DNA from: Bordetella parapertussis
GTDB lineage: Bacteria; Pseudomonadota; Gammaproteobacteria; Burkholderiales; Casimicrobiaceae
Direction: 5' to 3'
Length of the DNA: 64,000 bases
NCBI GenBank assembly: GCA_943331295.2
Contig: CALQLA020000012.1
Coordinates: forward strand, 1 to 64,000
Shown: in pieces, positions 17,306-26,002 of the stretch
Position numbering within the stretch: position 1 is the stretch's first letter
How the letters are laid out: each line of letters starts with the position of its first letter
Made by a program: the position numbers and the translations under genes
Notes under the pieces: generated by a model
What the model was told of the DNA's origin: nothing
Seen by the model: only the letters and a program-made list of their open reading frames with translations
Databases searched by the model: none

Positions 17306-20300
17306 TCGGGCCGAATCTCTCCGAATGGGGGCTGAAGCGCCCCTCGCTGATCGTCTTCATGATGATCCTGGCCGTCGTCGCGGGCACCCTGTCGTTCCTG
17401 CGCCTCGGGCGCGGCGAGGATCCGGCAATCACGATCCGGACGATGATCGTCGCGGCGGCCTGGCCCGGCGCGACCGTCGACGAAACGCTGAAGCAGGTGA
17501 CCGAGCGCCTGGAGCGCACGCTGCAGGAAACCCGCCATCTGGACCGGGTCCGCAGCTACACGACGGCCGGGCAGACGACGATCTTCGTCGACCTGAAGCA
17601 GGACGCGCCGCCGGCCGCGATTCCGGACGTCTGGTACCAGGTCCGCAAGAACATCGGCGACATGCGCGGCACGCTGCCGCAGGGTGTCGTCGGCCCGTTC
17701 TTCAACGACGATTTCGGCGACACGTTCGGCATCATCTACGCGTTCACCGCCGACGGCTTCACGTTCCGCGAATTGCGCGACTACGTCGAGTCCGCCCGTT
17801 CCCGGCTCCTGCAGGTGAAGGACGTATCGAAGATCGACGTGCTGGGCGCGCAGGACGAGCAGGTCTTCATCGAGTTCTCGACCGAGCGGCTCGCGGGGCT
17901 GCGGCTCGACTACTCGACCATCGTCGCCACGCTGCAGGCGCAGAACCTCGTGCGGCCCGCGGGCGTCATCCAGACCGAACAGGAGCGCGTGTTCCTGCGC
18001 GTCTCCGGCGCGTTCGATTCCGAGAAGGATCTCGAAGCCGTCAGCCTGGTGGCCGGCGACCGCGTCTTCCGCCTGGGCGACATCGCCACGATCCGGCGCG
18101 GCTTCGTCGACCCGCCGCAGCCGATGTTCCGCGTCAACGGCAAGCCTGCGATCGGGCTCGCCATCGCGATGCGCGACGCCGGCGACATCCTGGCGCTCGG
18201 CAGCAACCTGCGCAAGGAAATGGCCGCGATCAAGGCCGACCTGCCGGTCGGCATCGAGCCCACGCTGGTGGCCGACCAGGCGGTCTCCGTCGACGTCGCC
18301 ATCAACGACTTCATGGCGTCGCTGTGGCAGGCGATCCTGATCATCCTCGTCTGCAGCTTCGTGAGCCTCGGCGTGCGGCCCGGCGCGGTGGTCGCGCTGG
18401 CGATCCCGCTGACGCTCGCGATCGTGTTCGCCGTCATGGACGGCGCGCACATCGGCCTGCACCGCATTTCCCTCGGCGCCCTGATCATCGCGCTGACGCT
18501 GCTCGTCGACGACGCGATGACGACGGTGGACGCGATGATCCGCCGGCTGGGCGCGGGTGACACCAAGGACGAGGCGGCGACCTTCGCCTACCGCACGCTC
18601 GCGGCGCCGATGCTGATCGGCACGCTGGTCACGATCTCGAGCTTCGTGCCGATCGGTTTTGCGCAAAGCTCCGCCGGCGAGTACACGTTCTCGATCTTCT
18701 CGGTGGTCGGCATCGCGCTCATCGTGTCGTGGCTGGTCGCCGTCCTCTTCGCGCCGCTGGTGGGAAAGGTGCTCCTGAAGGCGCCGAAGCCCGATGCCGC
18801 CGAGGCGAAGCCGAGCAAGCTGCTGGCCGCCTACGGCGCGTTCCTGCGCGGCGCGATCCGCGCGAGGTGGCTGACCATCGGACTGACGATCGCGGCGTTC
18901 GCCGGGGCGATCTTCCTGTCCGGGCACGTGCCGCGGCAGTTCTTTCCGTCCTCCGACAGGCCCGAGCTGACGGTTAGCATGACGTTGCGGCAGAACGCCT
19001 CGATCCACGCGACCGAAGCGCAGGTGAAGCGCTTCGAGGCGTTGCTGAAGGACGACCCCGACATCGACCACTTCAGCGCGTATGTCGGCCGCGGGGCGAT
19101 CCGGTTCATCCTCACGTTCGACGTCCAGCTCGCCAACCCGTTCTTCGCGCAGTTCGTGATCGTCACGAAGGGCCTCGAGGCGCGCGAACGCGTTCAACAG
19201 AAGCTCGAGAAGGCGCTGGCCGAACAGTTTCCCGACGTCGTCGCGCGCGTCTCGCCGCTCGAGCTCGGCCCGCCGGTCGGCTGGCCGCTGCAGTACCGGA
19301 TCACCGGGCCGGACAAGGACGAGGTGCGAAGGCTCGCGCTCCAGTTCGCCGAGGTGCTCGCCACCGACGCGAGAACGCGGCACGTGCACTTCGACTGGAT
19401 GGAGCCGGCGCGGCAGATCCGCGTGCACGTCGACCAGGACGAGGCGCGGCGGCTCGGCGTCAGCTCCCGCACGCTGGCGGCCGTGCTGAACGCGGCCGTC
19501 ACTGGCTCGACGGTCACGCAGCTGCGCGACGACATCTATCTCGTCAACGCGGTCGCGCGCGCCACCGACGACCAGCGAATTTCGTACGCGGCGCTGAGTT
19601 CGCTGCAGATGCCCACGCCGAGCGGGCGCATGGTGCCGCTCCGGCAATTCGCGACGTTCACGGAAGAGCAGGAATTCCCGCTCGTCTGGCGGCGCGACCG
19701 CGTGCCCACGCTCACGGTGCGGGCGGACGTGCAGCGCGGCGTGCTGCCGGATTCCGTCGTCGGCGCGCTTGCGCCGAAGGTCGCCGAATTCGCCGCGAAG
19801 CTGCCGAAGTCCTATTCGATCGCCACCGGCGGACTCTACGAGGAGAGCGCCACGTCGAGCGCTTCGGTGTTCGCGGTCGTGCCGCTGATGATCGTGCTGA
19901 TGCTCGCGACGATGATGCTGATGCTCGTGAGTTTCCGGCGGCTCGCCATGGTGGTCGCCCTGCTCCCGCTCGGACTGATCGGCGTCGTCCTCACGCTGCT
20001 CGTGTTCAACCGGCCGCTCGGCTTCGTCGCCATCCTGGGCATCCTGGCGCTGATCGGCATGATCGCGAAGAACGCGGTGATCCTGGTGGTTCAGATCGAG
20101 TCCGACCGCGCCGAAGGCAAAGGCGTCCGGGAAGCCGTGATGGCGTCGGCGACGTCGCGGCTGCGGCCGATGATCCTGACCGCGATCTCGACCGTGCTGG
20201 GCCTGATCCCGATCGCGCCGACCGTGTTCTGGGGGCCGATGGCGTTCGCGATCATGGGCGGGCTGCTGGTGGCGACGCTGCTGACGCTGATCCTGCTGCC

Positions 20301-20370
20301 GGTGCTCTACGTGACGGTGTTCGGGAACGAGACGGCTCCGCCGGCCGACTCCGCCGTCCTGCCCACGTAA
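17302..20370 (+). CDS. RND multidrug/solute efflux pump permease
   Basis: This 1022-residue inner-membrane pump has the standard RND layout: helix 1, periplasmic loop, six helices, second loop and five helices. The proton-relay residues are present: Asp403-Asp404 in LLVDDAMTTVDAM and Lys923 in GMIAKNAVILVVQ. The N-terminus (MIGPNLSEWGLKRPSL) and overall type resemble single-adaptor RND pumps of the AcrB/HAE1-related branch. No outer-membrane component is adjacent; one orphan candidate lies at 30.1 kb. Substrate unknown. Confidence 0.93.
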   Translation: MIGPNLSEWGLKRPSLIVFMMILAVVAGTLSFLRLGRGEDPAITIRTMIVAAAWPGATVDETLKQVTERLERTLQETRHLDRVRSYTTAGQTTIFVDLKQDAPPAAIPDVWYQVRKNIGDMRGTLPQGVVGPFFNDDFGDTFGIIYAFTADGFTFRELRDYVESARSRLLQVKDVSKIDVLGAQDEQVFIEFSTERLAGLRLDYSTIVATLQAQNLVRPAGVIQTEQERVFLRVSGAFDSEKDLEAVSLVAGDRVFRLGDIATIRRGFVDPPQPMFRVNGKPAIGLAIAMRDAGDILALGSNLRKEMAAIKADLPVGIEPTLVADQAVSVDVAINDFMASLWQAILIILVCSFVSLGVRPGAVVALAIPLTLAIVFAVMDGAHIGLHRISLGALIIALTLLVDDAMTTVDAMIRRLGAGDTKDEAATFAYRTLAAPMLIGTLVTISSFVPIGFAQSSAGEYTFSIFSVVGIALIVSWLVAVLFAPLVGKVLLKAPKPDAAEAKPSKLLAAYGAFLRGAIRARWLTIGLTIAAFAGAIFLSGHVPRQFFPSSDRPELTVSMTLRQNASIHATEAQVKRFEALLKDDPDIDHFSAYVGRGAIRFILTFDVQLANPFFAQFVIVTKGLEARERVQQKLEKALAEQFPDVVARVSPLELGPPVGWPLQYRITGPDKDEVRRLALQFAEVLATDARTRHVHFDWMEPARQIRVHVDQDEARRLGVSSRTLAAVLNAAVTGSTVTQLRDDIYLVNAVARATDDQRISYAALSSLQMPTPSGRMVPLRQFATFTEEQEFPLVWRRDRVPTLTVRADVQRGVLPDSVVGALAPKVAEFAAKLPKSYSIATGGLYEESATSSASVFAVVPLMIVLMLATMMLMLVSFRRLAMVVALLPLGLIGVVLTLLVFNRPLGFVAILGILALIGMIAKNAVILVVQIESDRAEGKGVREAVMASATSRLRPMILTAISTVLGLIPIAPTVFWGPMAFAIMGGLLVATLLTLILLPVLYVTVFGNETAPPADSAVLPT

Positions 20371-20389
20371 CCCGCGGAGGGCGGCGTCG

Positions 20390-21019
20390 ATGCTGGAAGC
20401 CACACCTGCCGCGATCGCGCCGGCGGCACCCGACGGCGACGCCGGGATGGCGCATTGCGACGTGCTCGAGCTGCACGTCGCGGAACTGCGGCAGCTCTAC
20501 AATTCGATGGACCCGTCGCCGTTCAACGAACGCGACCTCGACCCGAAGGCCGAGGCCTACATTCTCGACTGGGCCCGGGAAGCAGTGGCCGGCCGGCCGC
20601 TGGGCCTGCGGGTGCAGTTGGGCTGCGGATCGCCGACGGGGGACGATGCCGCGCAGTTGCGCGAGTCCGTCCGCGAGTATTTCCGGGAACAGGCGGCATG
20701 CACCCGGCGCTCGCTGCGGCGGCTGTTCCGCGTCGGCCGCATCAGCCTCGTGATCGGCGTCGGCTTCCTCGCGGTCGCCATCGCCGTCGGCGAGTTCCTC
20801 GCCGGCCTGCTCGCGAAGGAGAGCTTCGGCTGGCTGATCAAGGAGAGCCTCGTCATCGGCGGCTGGGTCGCCCTGTGGCGGCCGCTCGAGATCTTCCTTT
20901 ACGACTGGTGGCCGATCCGCGCCGAGGCGAAGCTCTACGACCGGTTGGCGGCGATGGACGTGCGCGTCTCCGGCCGCGCGGCGCCGGCGACGGATGCGGC
21001 CGGCCCGGTGAAATCATGA
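20390..21019 (+). CDS. Uncharacterised membrane protein heading the Mrp-type operon
   Basis: This is a 209-residue protein I do not recognise as a named family. Residues 1-100 are soluble and acidic, with EAYILDWAREAVAGRPLGLR and a tail ending in a helix RESVREYFREQAACTRR. Two membrane helices follow (about 118-140 and 148-165). A cytosolic end RPLEIFLYDWWPIRAEAKLY completes it. Its TGA overlaps the ATG of the mrpE-like gene (ATGA), so it is translated together with the antiporter and may be an accessory or regulatory subunit. Confidence 0.75.
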   Translation: MLEATPAAIAPAAPDGDAGMAHCDVLELHVAELRQLYNSMDPSPFNERDLDPKAEAYILDWAREAVAGRPLGLRVQLGCGSPTGDDAAQLRESVREYFREQAACTRRSLRRLFRVGRISLVIGVGFLAVAIAVGEFLAGLLAKESFGWLIKESLVIGGWVALWRPLEIFLYDWWPIRAEAKLYDRLAAMDVRVSGRAAPATDAAGPVKS

Positions 21020-21528
21020 CGGAGCCGGCAGCCCGCCTCGACTCGCCGCGTCGCGCCGGCATCGCGCGGGCGACGGCGCTCTTCGTGCTCTGGATGGTGC
21101 TGATGCAGAGCGTGAAGCCCGGCGACCTCGCGATCGGCGCGCTCTCGACCGCCGCCGCGACGTGGGTCAGCCTGCGCCTCCTCCCGCCCGCCGCCGGTTG
21201 CCTGCATTTCGGCGCGCTGCTCCGCCTGCTGCCGCATTTCCTTTGGGAATCGGTGCGCGCCGGGTTCGACGTGGCCCGCCGCGCGTTCGATCCGCGGCTG
21301 CCGCTGGCGCCCGGCTTCGTCAACTGCCCGCTGGGTTTTCCGCCCGGCCTCGCGCGGAACACGTTCGCCACGATCACGAGCCTGCTGCCGGGAACCGTGC
21401 CCACCGACAGCGACGACGGCGGGATCGTCTACCATTGCCTCGACACCGCGCAGCCGGTCGTCGAAGCGCTGTGGGAGGAGGAACGCCTGCTCGCGCGCGC
21501 CCTCGTCGCGGGACGGCGCCATGGCTGA
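21016..21528 (+). CDS. mrpE: Mrp-type cation/proton antiporter subunit E
   Basis: This 170-residue protein has two N-terminal membrane helices (FVLWMVLMQSVKPGDLAIGAL), a soluble C-terminal part and the MnhE-type motif GTVPTDSDDGGIVYHCLD near residues 125-142. It is part of the membrane-bound hetero-oligomeric antiporter. The ATG overlaps the stop of the preceding gene, and its end overlaps subunit F by 8 bases. Confidence 0.9.
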   Translation: MTEPAARLDSPRRAGIARATALFVLWMVLMQSVKPGDLAIGALSTAAATWVSLRLLPPAAGCLHFGALLRLLPHFLWESVRAGFDVARRAFDPRLPLAPGFVNCPLGFPPGLARNTFATITSLLPGTVPTDSDDGGIVYHCLDTAQPVVEALWEEERLLARALVAGRRHG

Positions 21529-21808
21529 GTTCCTGCTCGCCGCCTCGGGCTTCGTGCTGGCGATGGTCGCGGTGAGCCTCACCCGCATCCTGCGCGGGCC
21601 GGGCGACGCCGACCGGATGATGGCCGCGCAGCTGCTGGGCACCGGCGGCATTGCGGCGGTGCTGCTGCTGGGGGCGTCCACCGGAGAGGCTGCCGCGGTC
21701 GACGTCGCGCTGACGCTCGCTTTGCTGGCGGCGTTCGCGTCGATCGCGTTCGTGAAAGCCGCGCCGGGCGAGTCGCAGGACGCAACCAACGGCGACGCAC
21801 GACAGTGA
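21521..21808 (+). CDS. mrpF: Mrp-type antiporter subunit F
   Basis: This 95-residue protein has three membrane helices and the MnhF signature RILRGPGDADRMMAAQLLG near residues 22-40. Short overlaps with E upstream and G downstream indicate one cotranslated operon. Confidence 0.9.
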   Translation: MAEFLLAASGFVLAMVAVSLTRILRGPGDADRMMAAQLLGTGGIAAVLLLGASTGEAAAVDVALTLALLAAFASIAFVKAAPGESQDATNGDARQ

Positions 21809-22098
21809 ATGCCGCGCTGAACCTGTTCACGATCGTCGCCGTGACGGCCGGGGCATTCTTCTTCCTCGCCGGCACGGTCGGCCTGCTGCGCTTTCCCGAT
21901 TCGTTCACGCGGCTGCATGCGCTGACCAAGGCCGACAACCTCGGGCTGGGGCTGGTGATACTCGGCCTCCTGCCGCAGGTCGACGGCGTTCTCGCGGGAC
22001 TGAAGCTCGTCGCCATCTGGCTGCTCGTGCTGCTGTCCGGTGCCGCGGCGTCGCAGCTCATCGCGCGCGCCGAGCGGCGCCGCGACCCGGACGCCTGA
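21805..22098 (+). CDS. mrpG: Mrp-type antiporter subunit G
   Basis: This 97-residue, three-helix protein carries the MnhG motif LLRFPDSFTRLHALTKADNLG (residues about 27-47). The start is a GTG overlapping the stop of subunit F. Its own stop overlaps the ATG of the next gene by one base. Confidence 0.9.
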   Translation: MNAALNLFTIVAVTAGAFFFLAGTVGLLRFPDSFTRLHALTKADNLGLGLVILGLLPQVDGVLAGLKLVAIWLLVLLSGAAASQLIARAERRRDPDA

Positions 22099-23054
22099 TG
22101 GACGCGCTCAACGCCGGGCTGGCGGTCCTGATCTTGGCGCTCGCCGCGTGGACGGTGGCCGCGCGCGACGCGTTCGCCGCCGTCGTCGGGTTCCTTGCCT
22201 ACGGGCTGCTGCTGACGCTGTGCTGGGTGCAGTTGCACGGCGTCGACGTCGCGCTGACCGAGGCCGCGATCGGCGGCGGCCTGACCGGCGCGCTCTTGAT
22301 CGGCGCCGCGGCGCGCCTGCGCGCGACCGAGGCCGCCGCCCGCGCCGAGCGCCCCGGCGCGCCGACGCGGGTCATGGCGGCGCTGCTGTCGGCCGCGGTC
22401 ACGGTCGCGCTCGCCGTCTGCGTGCTGGCGTTCCCCGATCCGGCGCCGACGCTCGCGCCGCAGGTGGCGGCCAACATCGGCGCGACCGAGGTCGGCAATC
22501 CGATCACCGCCGTGCTGCTGGCGTTCCGCGCGATGGACACGCTGCTGGAGGCGATCGTGCTGCTGTTCGCGCTGATCGGCGTCTGGTCGCTGGCGCCCGA
22601 CAGCGCATGGGGCGGGCATCCGGGGCCGCTGCATCGCGCCGATCCGAACGGCATCCTCGCGTACATCGCGCGCGTGCTGCCGCCGATCGGGCTGATCGTC
22701 GGGATGTACGTTTTCTGGGTCGGCGCGGATCATCCCGGCGGCAAGTTCCAGGGCGCGACGATCGTCGCGGCGATGTGGCTCCTCGCCATCATGGCCGGCC
22801 TCACCGACACGCCACCAATCAGCCGAGCCTGGCTGCGGATCACGCTCGTCGCGGGCCCGCTGGCGTTCATCGCGATCGGCCTCGCGGGCGTGTCGACCGC
22901 GGGCGCATTCCTCGCGTATCCGCAGGGGGACGCGAAGCCGCTGATCGTCGCGATCGAGCTGGCGCTGATGCCCACGCTGGCGCTGATACTCGCGCTGATG
23001 CTGGTCGGCGCGCCGCAGCGGGCAGCAGTTCGTGCCGGGAGCCTGGAGCCATGA
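22098..23054 (+). CDS. Fused MbhD-MbhE-MnhB antiporter subunit
   Basis: This is a 318-residue, three-part membrane protein. Residues 1-80 match the DUF4040/MbhD domain, the C-terminal piece of MrpA (GVDVALTEAAIGGGLTGALL). Residues about 95-175 match MbhE (EVGNPITAVLLAFRAMDTLLEA). Residues about 190-315 match MnhB (PPIGLIVGMYVFWVGADHPG and GKFQGATIV). In archaeal Mbh-type modules these are separate genes in the same order; here they form one chain. The N-terminal antiporter part of MrpA is absent. It overlaps its neighbours by 1 and 4 bases. Confidence 0.87.
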   Translation: MDALNAGLAVLILALAAWTVAARDAFAAVVGFLAYGLLLTLCWVQLHGVDVALTEAAIGGGLTGALLIGAAARLRATEAAARAERPGAPTRVMAALLSAAVTVALAVCVLAFPDPAPTLAPQVAANIGATEVGNPITAVLLAFRAMDTLLEAIVLLFALIGVWSLAPDSAWGGHPGPLHRADPNGILAYIARVLPPIGLIVGMYVFWVGADHPGGKFQGATIVAAMWLLAIMAGLTDTPPISRAWLRITLVAGPLAFIAIGLAGVSTAGAFLAYPQGDAKPLIVAIELALMPTLALILALMLVGAPQRAAVRAGSLEP

Positions 23055-23392
23055 ATGCGGCGACGCTGTTCGGACTCTGTGCCGCGGTGCTGGTCGGCCT
23101 CGGGCTCTACGGCCTGATCGTCAACCCGCATCCGCTGCGCAAGATCCTCGCGTTCAACGTCGTCGGCACCGGCGTGTTCCTGCTGCTCGGCGCCATCGCG
23201 CGCCGCGGCGCGGGCGCGGGCTTCGGCGGCGACCCGGTCCCGCAGGCGCTGCTGATCACGGGAATCGTCGTCGCGTTCTCGGCGACCGCGCTCGCCGTCG
23301 CGCTGCTCCTGCGCCTCTACGACGCGAGCGGCTCGGTCACGCTGTCGTCCGAAGCGCCGCCGGCGGCGATGCCCGATGCCGCCGGCCGCTAG
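23051..23392 (+). CDS. mrpC: Mrp-type antiporter subunit C (NuoK-like)
   Basis: This 113-residue, three-helix protein is homologous to NuoK. It shows GLYGLIVNPHPLRKILAFNVVG near residues 17-38, and the DPVPQALLITGIVV motif conserved in MnhC around residues 60-73. The ATG overlaps the stop of the fused subunit. The MrpD gene begins 27 bases later. Confidence 0.9.
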   Translation: MNAATLFGLCAAVLVGLGLYGLIVNPHPLRKILAFNVVGTGVFLLLGAIARRGAGAGFGGDPVPQALLITGIVVAFSATALAVALLLRLYDASGSVTLSSEAPPAAMPDAAGR

Positions 23393-23419
23393 TCCCCGCG
23401 GCGTTGCCGGAGCACGGCG

Positions 23420-25111
23420 ATGACGACGACGCCCGGCGGAATGCTGCTCGTGCTGGCCGTGCTGGTCCCGTTCGCCGGCGTGCTGGCGGGGCTGGTGCTG
23501 GGAGGGCGCAACCCGCAGCGCGTCGCGCTCGTGACACTCGTGCTGGGCACCGGCATCGCGCTCGCCGTCGCCGATGCCTGGATGCGCTCGGGCAATGCCC
23601 TCACGTACCTCCTCGGGGGCTGGGCGCCGCCGCTCGGCGTCGCGCTGCGCGCGGATGGTCGGTCGGTGGCGATGCTGCTGGCGATCGCCGTCGTCATCTG
23701 CGGCATCGGCGTCTACGCGTGCGCCGATTTCGGCACCCCGGCCGACCGGCGCGAAGCGCGCGCCCCGTTCACGTTCTGGCTGCTGCTGCTCGCGGTCTGG
23801 GGCTCGCTCAACCTCGTGTTCGTCAGCGGCGACCTGTTCACGCTGTACGTGGCGCTCGAGCTGCTGACGTTCGCCGGCGTGCCGCTGGTGTGCCTCGACG
23901 GCCGCGGCGAGACGCTGCGCGCGGCGCTGCGCTACCTGCTCTACGCGCTGCTCGGTTCCGTCATGTACCTGCTGGGCGCCGTGCTGCTGTACGGCGCGTA
24001 CGGAACGCTCGACATCCCGCTGCTGGCGGCGCGCATCCGCCCGGAATCCGCGGTGTGGGCCGCGGCGGCGCTGATGACGACGGGCCTGCTCGCCAAGACC
24101 GCGCTGTTCCCGCTGCACCTGTGGCTGCCCCCGGCGCATGCCGGCGCGCCCGCCGCCGCGAGCGCGGTGCTTTCCGCGCTGGTGATCAAGGGGTCGTGGT
24201 TCCTCGTGGTCCGGCTCTGGTTCGACGTGCTGCCGGGCGTGGTGACGTTCCCGTCGGCGCAGTTCCTCGGCGCGCTGGGCGCCGCGGCGATCCTGGTGTT
24301 CAGCATCGTGGCGCTGCGGCAGGAGCGCCTCAAGCTGCTGATCGCGTACTCGACGCTGGCGCAGATCGGCTACCTGTTCCTCATGTTTCCGCTTGCGTTC
24401 GATGCCGCCGGGCACCTCGTCGCCGGCGGGGCGCTGGCGGGCGGAATGATGCAGGCGATATCGCACGCGACCGCGAAGGCAGCGATGTTCATGGCGGCCG
24501 GGTCGATCTACGCGGCGCTCGGTCACGATCGCATCGACGGCCTCGCCGGCGTCGCCCGCGCGCTGCCGATCAGCGCGCTGGCCTTCGCCGTGGGCGGCCT
24601 CGCGTTGATGGGCGTGCTGCCCAGCGGCGCGTACCTCGCGAAGAAGTTGTTGCTCGACGCGGCGGCAGGCAGCGGCCAGTGGTGGTGGGAAGCGGTGCTG
24701 CTGGCGGGCGGCGTGCTGACCAGCAGCTACGTGGTGCTGGTGGTGGCCCGCGTGCTGCGGCGGTCCGGCACGCCGGTGGTGCTCGCGCAGCCCGTGTCGC
24801 GGCTGGCGCAGTCCGCGGCGCTCGCGCTGGCGGTGTGCTCGCTGCTGCTGGCCCTCGCGACGCTGGGGCCGCTGCCGGCATCGCTGATCAAGAATCCGCT
24901 GGCGCCCGCGGAGATGGTGTCGCTGCTGCTGACGGTGGCCGGCGGTGCCGCGCTCGCGTTCGCCTTCGGCACGCGGCCGCCGCCGCTGGCGCCGGTCGAC
25001 GCCCTTGGCGGCGCGTTCGCGCGCGCCGACGCGCTGCTCCGGCGCTGGCCGGTGGCGAGCCTTTCGCTGCTGGTGGTAGCGGGGTTGTTCGGCTGGACGC
25101 TGCGCGCGTAG
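23420..25111 (+). CDS. mrpD: Mrp-type antiporter subunit D (proton-conducting NuoM/N-like)
   Basis: This 563-residue protein with about 14 helices is the only large antiporter-like subunit here. It carries the conserved charged residues of the NuoL/M/N family: Glu in TLYVALELLTFAG, Lys in LLAKTALFPLHLWLP and Lys in LVIKGSWF, with the loop PPAHAGAPAAASAVLS between. It likely conducts H+ in exchange for Na+ or another cation. The gene ends the operon and is followed by a hairpin repeat between convergent genes. Confidence 0.92.
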   Translation: MTTTPGGMLLVLAVLVPFAGVLAGLVLGGRNPQRVALVTLVLGTGIALAVADAWMRSGNALTYLLGGWAPPLGVALRADGRSVAMLLAIAVVICGIGVYACADFGTPADRREARAPFTFWLLLLAVWGSLNLVFVSGDLFTLYVALELLTFAGVPLVCLDGRGETLRAALRYLLYALLGSVMYLLGAVLLYGAYGTLDIPLLAARIRPESAVWAAAALMTTGLLAKTALFPLHLWLPPAHAGAPAAASAVLSALVIKGSWFLVVRLWFDVLPGVVTFPSAQFLGALGAAAILVFSIVALRQERLKLLIAYSTLAQIGYLFLMFPLAFDAAGHLVAGGALAGGMMQAISHATAKAAMFMAAGSIYAALGHDRIDGLAGVARALPISALAFAVGGLALMGVLPSGAYLAKKLLLDAAAGSGQWWWEAVLLAGGVLTSSYVVLVVARVLRRSGTPVVLAQPVSRLAQSAALALAVCSLLLALATLGPLPASLIKNPLAPAEMVSLLLTVAGGAALAFAFGTRPPPLAPVDALGGAFARADALLRRWPVASLSLLVVAGLFGWTLRA

Positions 25112-25146
25112 ACGACCGCTGCGCGGGTGCCCGTTTGCGCGATTGC

Positions 25147-25174
25147 CCCGGGTTTCGCATCCGCTCAACCCGGG
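25147..25174. repeat. Inverted repeat between convergent genes
   Basis: CCCGGGTT (25147-25154) and AACCCGGG (25167-25174) are perfect complements around a 12-base loop, lying between the mrpD stop and the convergent secreted-protein gene. The layout resembles the dispersed CCCGGGTT-type hairpin repeats of proteobacterial chromosomes. It may act as a bidirectional terminator or mRNA stabiliser, although no T-run follows. Confidence 0.5.
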
Positions 25175-25208
25175 CTGCGTCGGATCCGGTTACGGTTGCA
25201 GGGGGGGA

Positions 25209-25913
25209 TCAGTCGGGCAATACCCGCAGCCAGGTCTGCTGGCAACTCGGCACGGCGGGATGGAAGCCCGGCGGTTGCGGGCAATAGAAGCGGGTGCCGC
25301 CGGCAGCCGTCGTCGTCACGGTCGTGACGGTGGTCGTCGTGACGACCGGCGCCGCCTGCGCCACGACAATCGGAGGCGCGGCGACGAATGCGGGCGCTGC
25401 GACGAATGTCGGCGCGAATGCGCCGACGGTGAAGACCGGCGCGGCGACGACCGGTGCGAAGCCGACGGCAGCGCCGCTCCAGCCGCATCCCCAGCCGCAA
25501 TTCCATCCGGGGTTCCAGCGGACCGGCACGTTGCCCCAGCCGTTGTTCCAGCCGGCGCTCCACCCCCAGCCGCCGTTCCAGCCGACACCCCAACCCCAGG
25601 CGCCGTTCCAGCCGTTGTTCCAGCCGTTGTTCCAGCGTGGGGGCGCGCCGCGCCAGCCGTTGTTCCAGCCGACCGGCGCCCCGCGCCAGCCGTTGTTGTT
25701 CCAGCCCGCCGGCGCACCGCGCGGGCCGCTGTTCCAGCCGACCGATCCGCCGCGCCAGCCGCTGTTCGCGCTGCCGCTCCATTGGCCGCCGCTCGCGCCG
25801 CCGTTCCAGGCGCCGCCGTGCGCGCCCGGGCTGCCGCTGCGTTGCGCCCATGCCGGACCGGCAGTCGCCGCGAGCGCGGCCAGCGCGCAGATCAGTGTCG
25901 CTCTTGCCTTCAT
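25209..25913 (-). CDS. Secreted Trp/Gly/Asn-rich repeat protein
   Basis: This is a 234-residue protein. A signal peptide (LICALAALAATAGPAWAQ) is followed by a low-complexity domain (residues about 35-160) with about 22 tryptophans in units such as GWNNGWRGAP. Then comes a Val/Ala/Thr-rich linker and a C-terminal conserved-looking module FYCPQPPGFHPAVPSC-QQTW with two cysteines. That tail is seen in many short envelope proteins of betaproteobacteria. Probably extracellular or periplasmic; function unknown. Confidence 0.75.
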   Translation of the reverse strand: MKARATLICALAALAATAGPAWAQRSGSPGAHGGAWNGGASGGQWSGSANSGWRGGSVGWNSGPRGAPAGWNNNGWRGAPVGWNNGWRGAPPRWNNGWNNGWNGAWGWGVGWNGGWGWSAGWNNGWGNVPVRWNPGWNCGWGCGWSGAAVGFAPVVAAPVFTVGAFAPTFVAAPAFVAAPPIVVAQAAPVVTTTTVTTVTTTAAGGTRFYCPQPPGFHPAVPSCQQTWLRVLPD

Positions 25914-26002
25914 GGATCGCTCCCGGACAAAGCCAGCGGATCGGTCATGCCGCGGCCGGCGCGGGGCACGTCATCGTCCGCGCCGGTCGCCGTTGCTTCA
26001 TT

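Noticed and set aside
15943-20403. A minus-strand open frame of 1486 codons opposite the RND genes
   Set aside because: It is rich in Arg, Asp, His and Ala with no family motif, and lies exactly opposite well-supported adaptor and pump genes. It is a GC-driven antisense shadow.
22730-25168. A minus-strand open frame of 812 codons opposite the Mrp-type genes
   Set aside because: It has the same shadow composition, and the plus strand is a tightly overlapping operon with recognised subunits.
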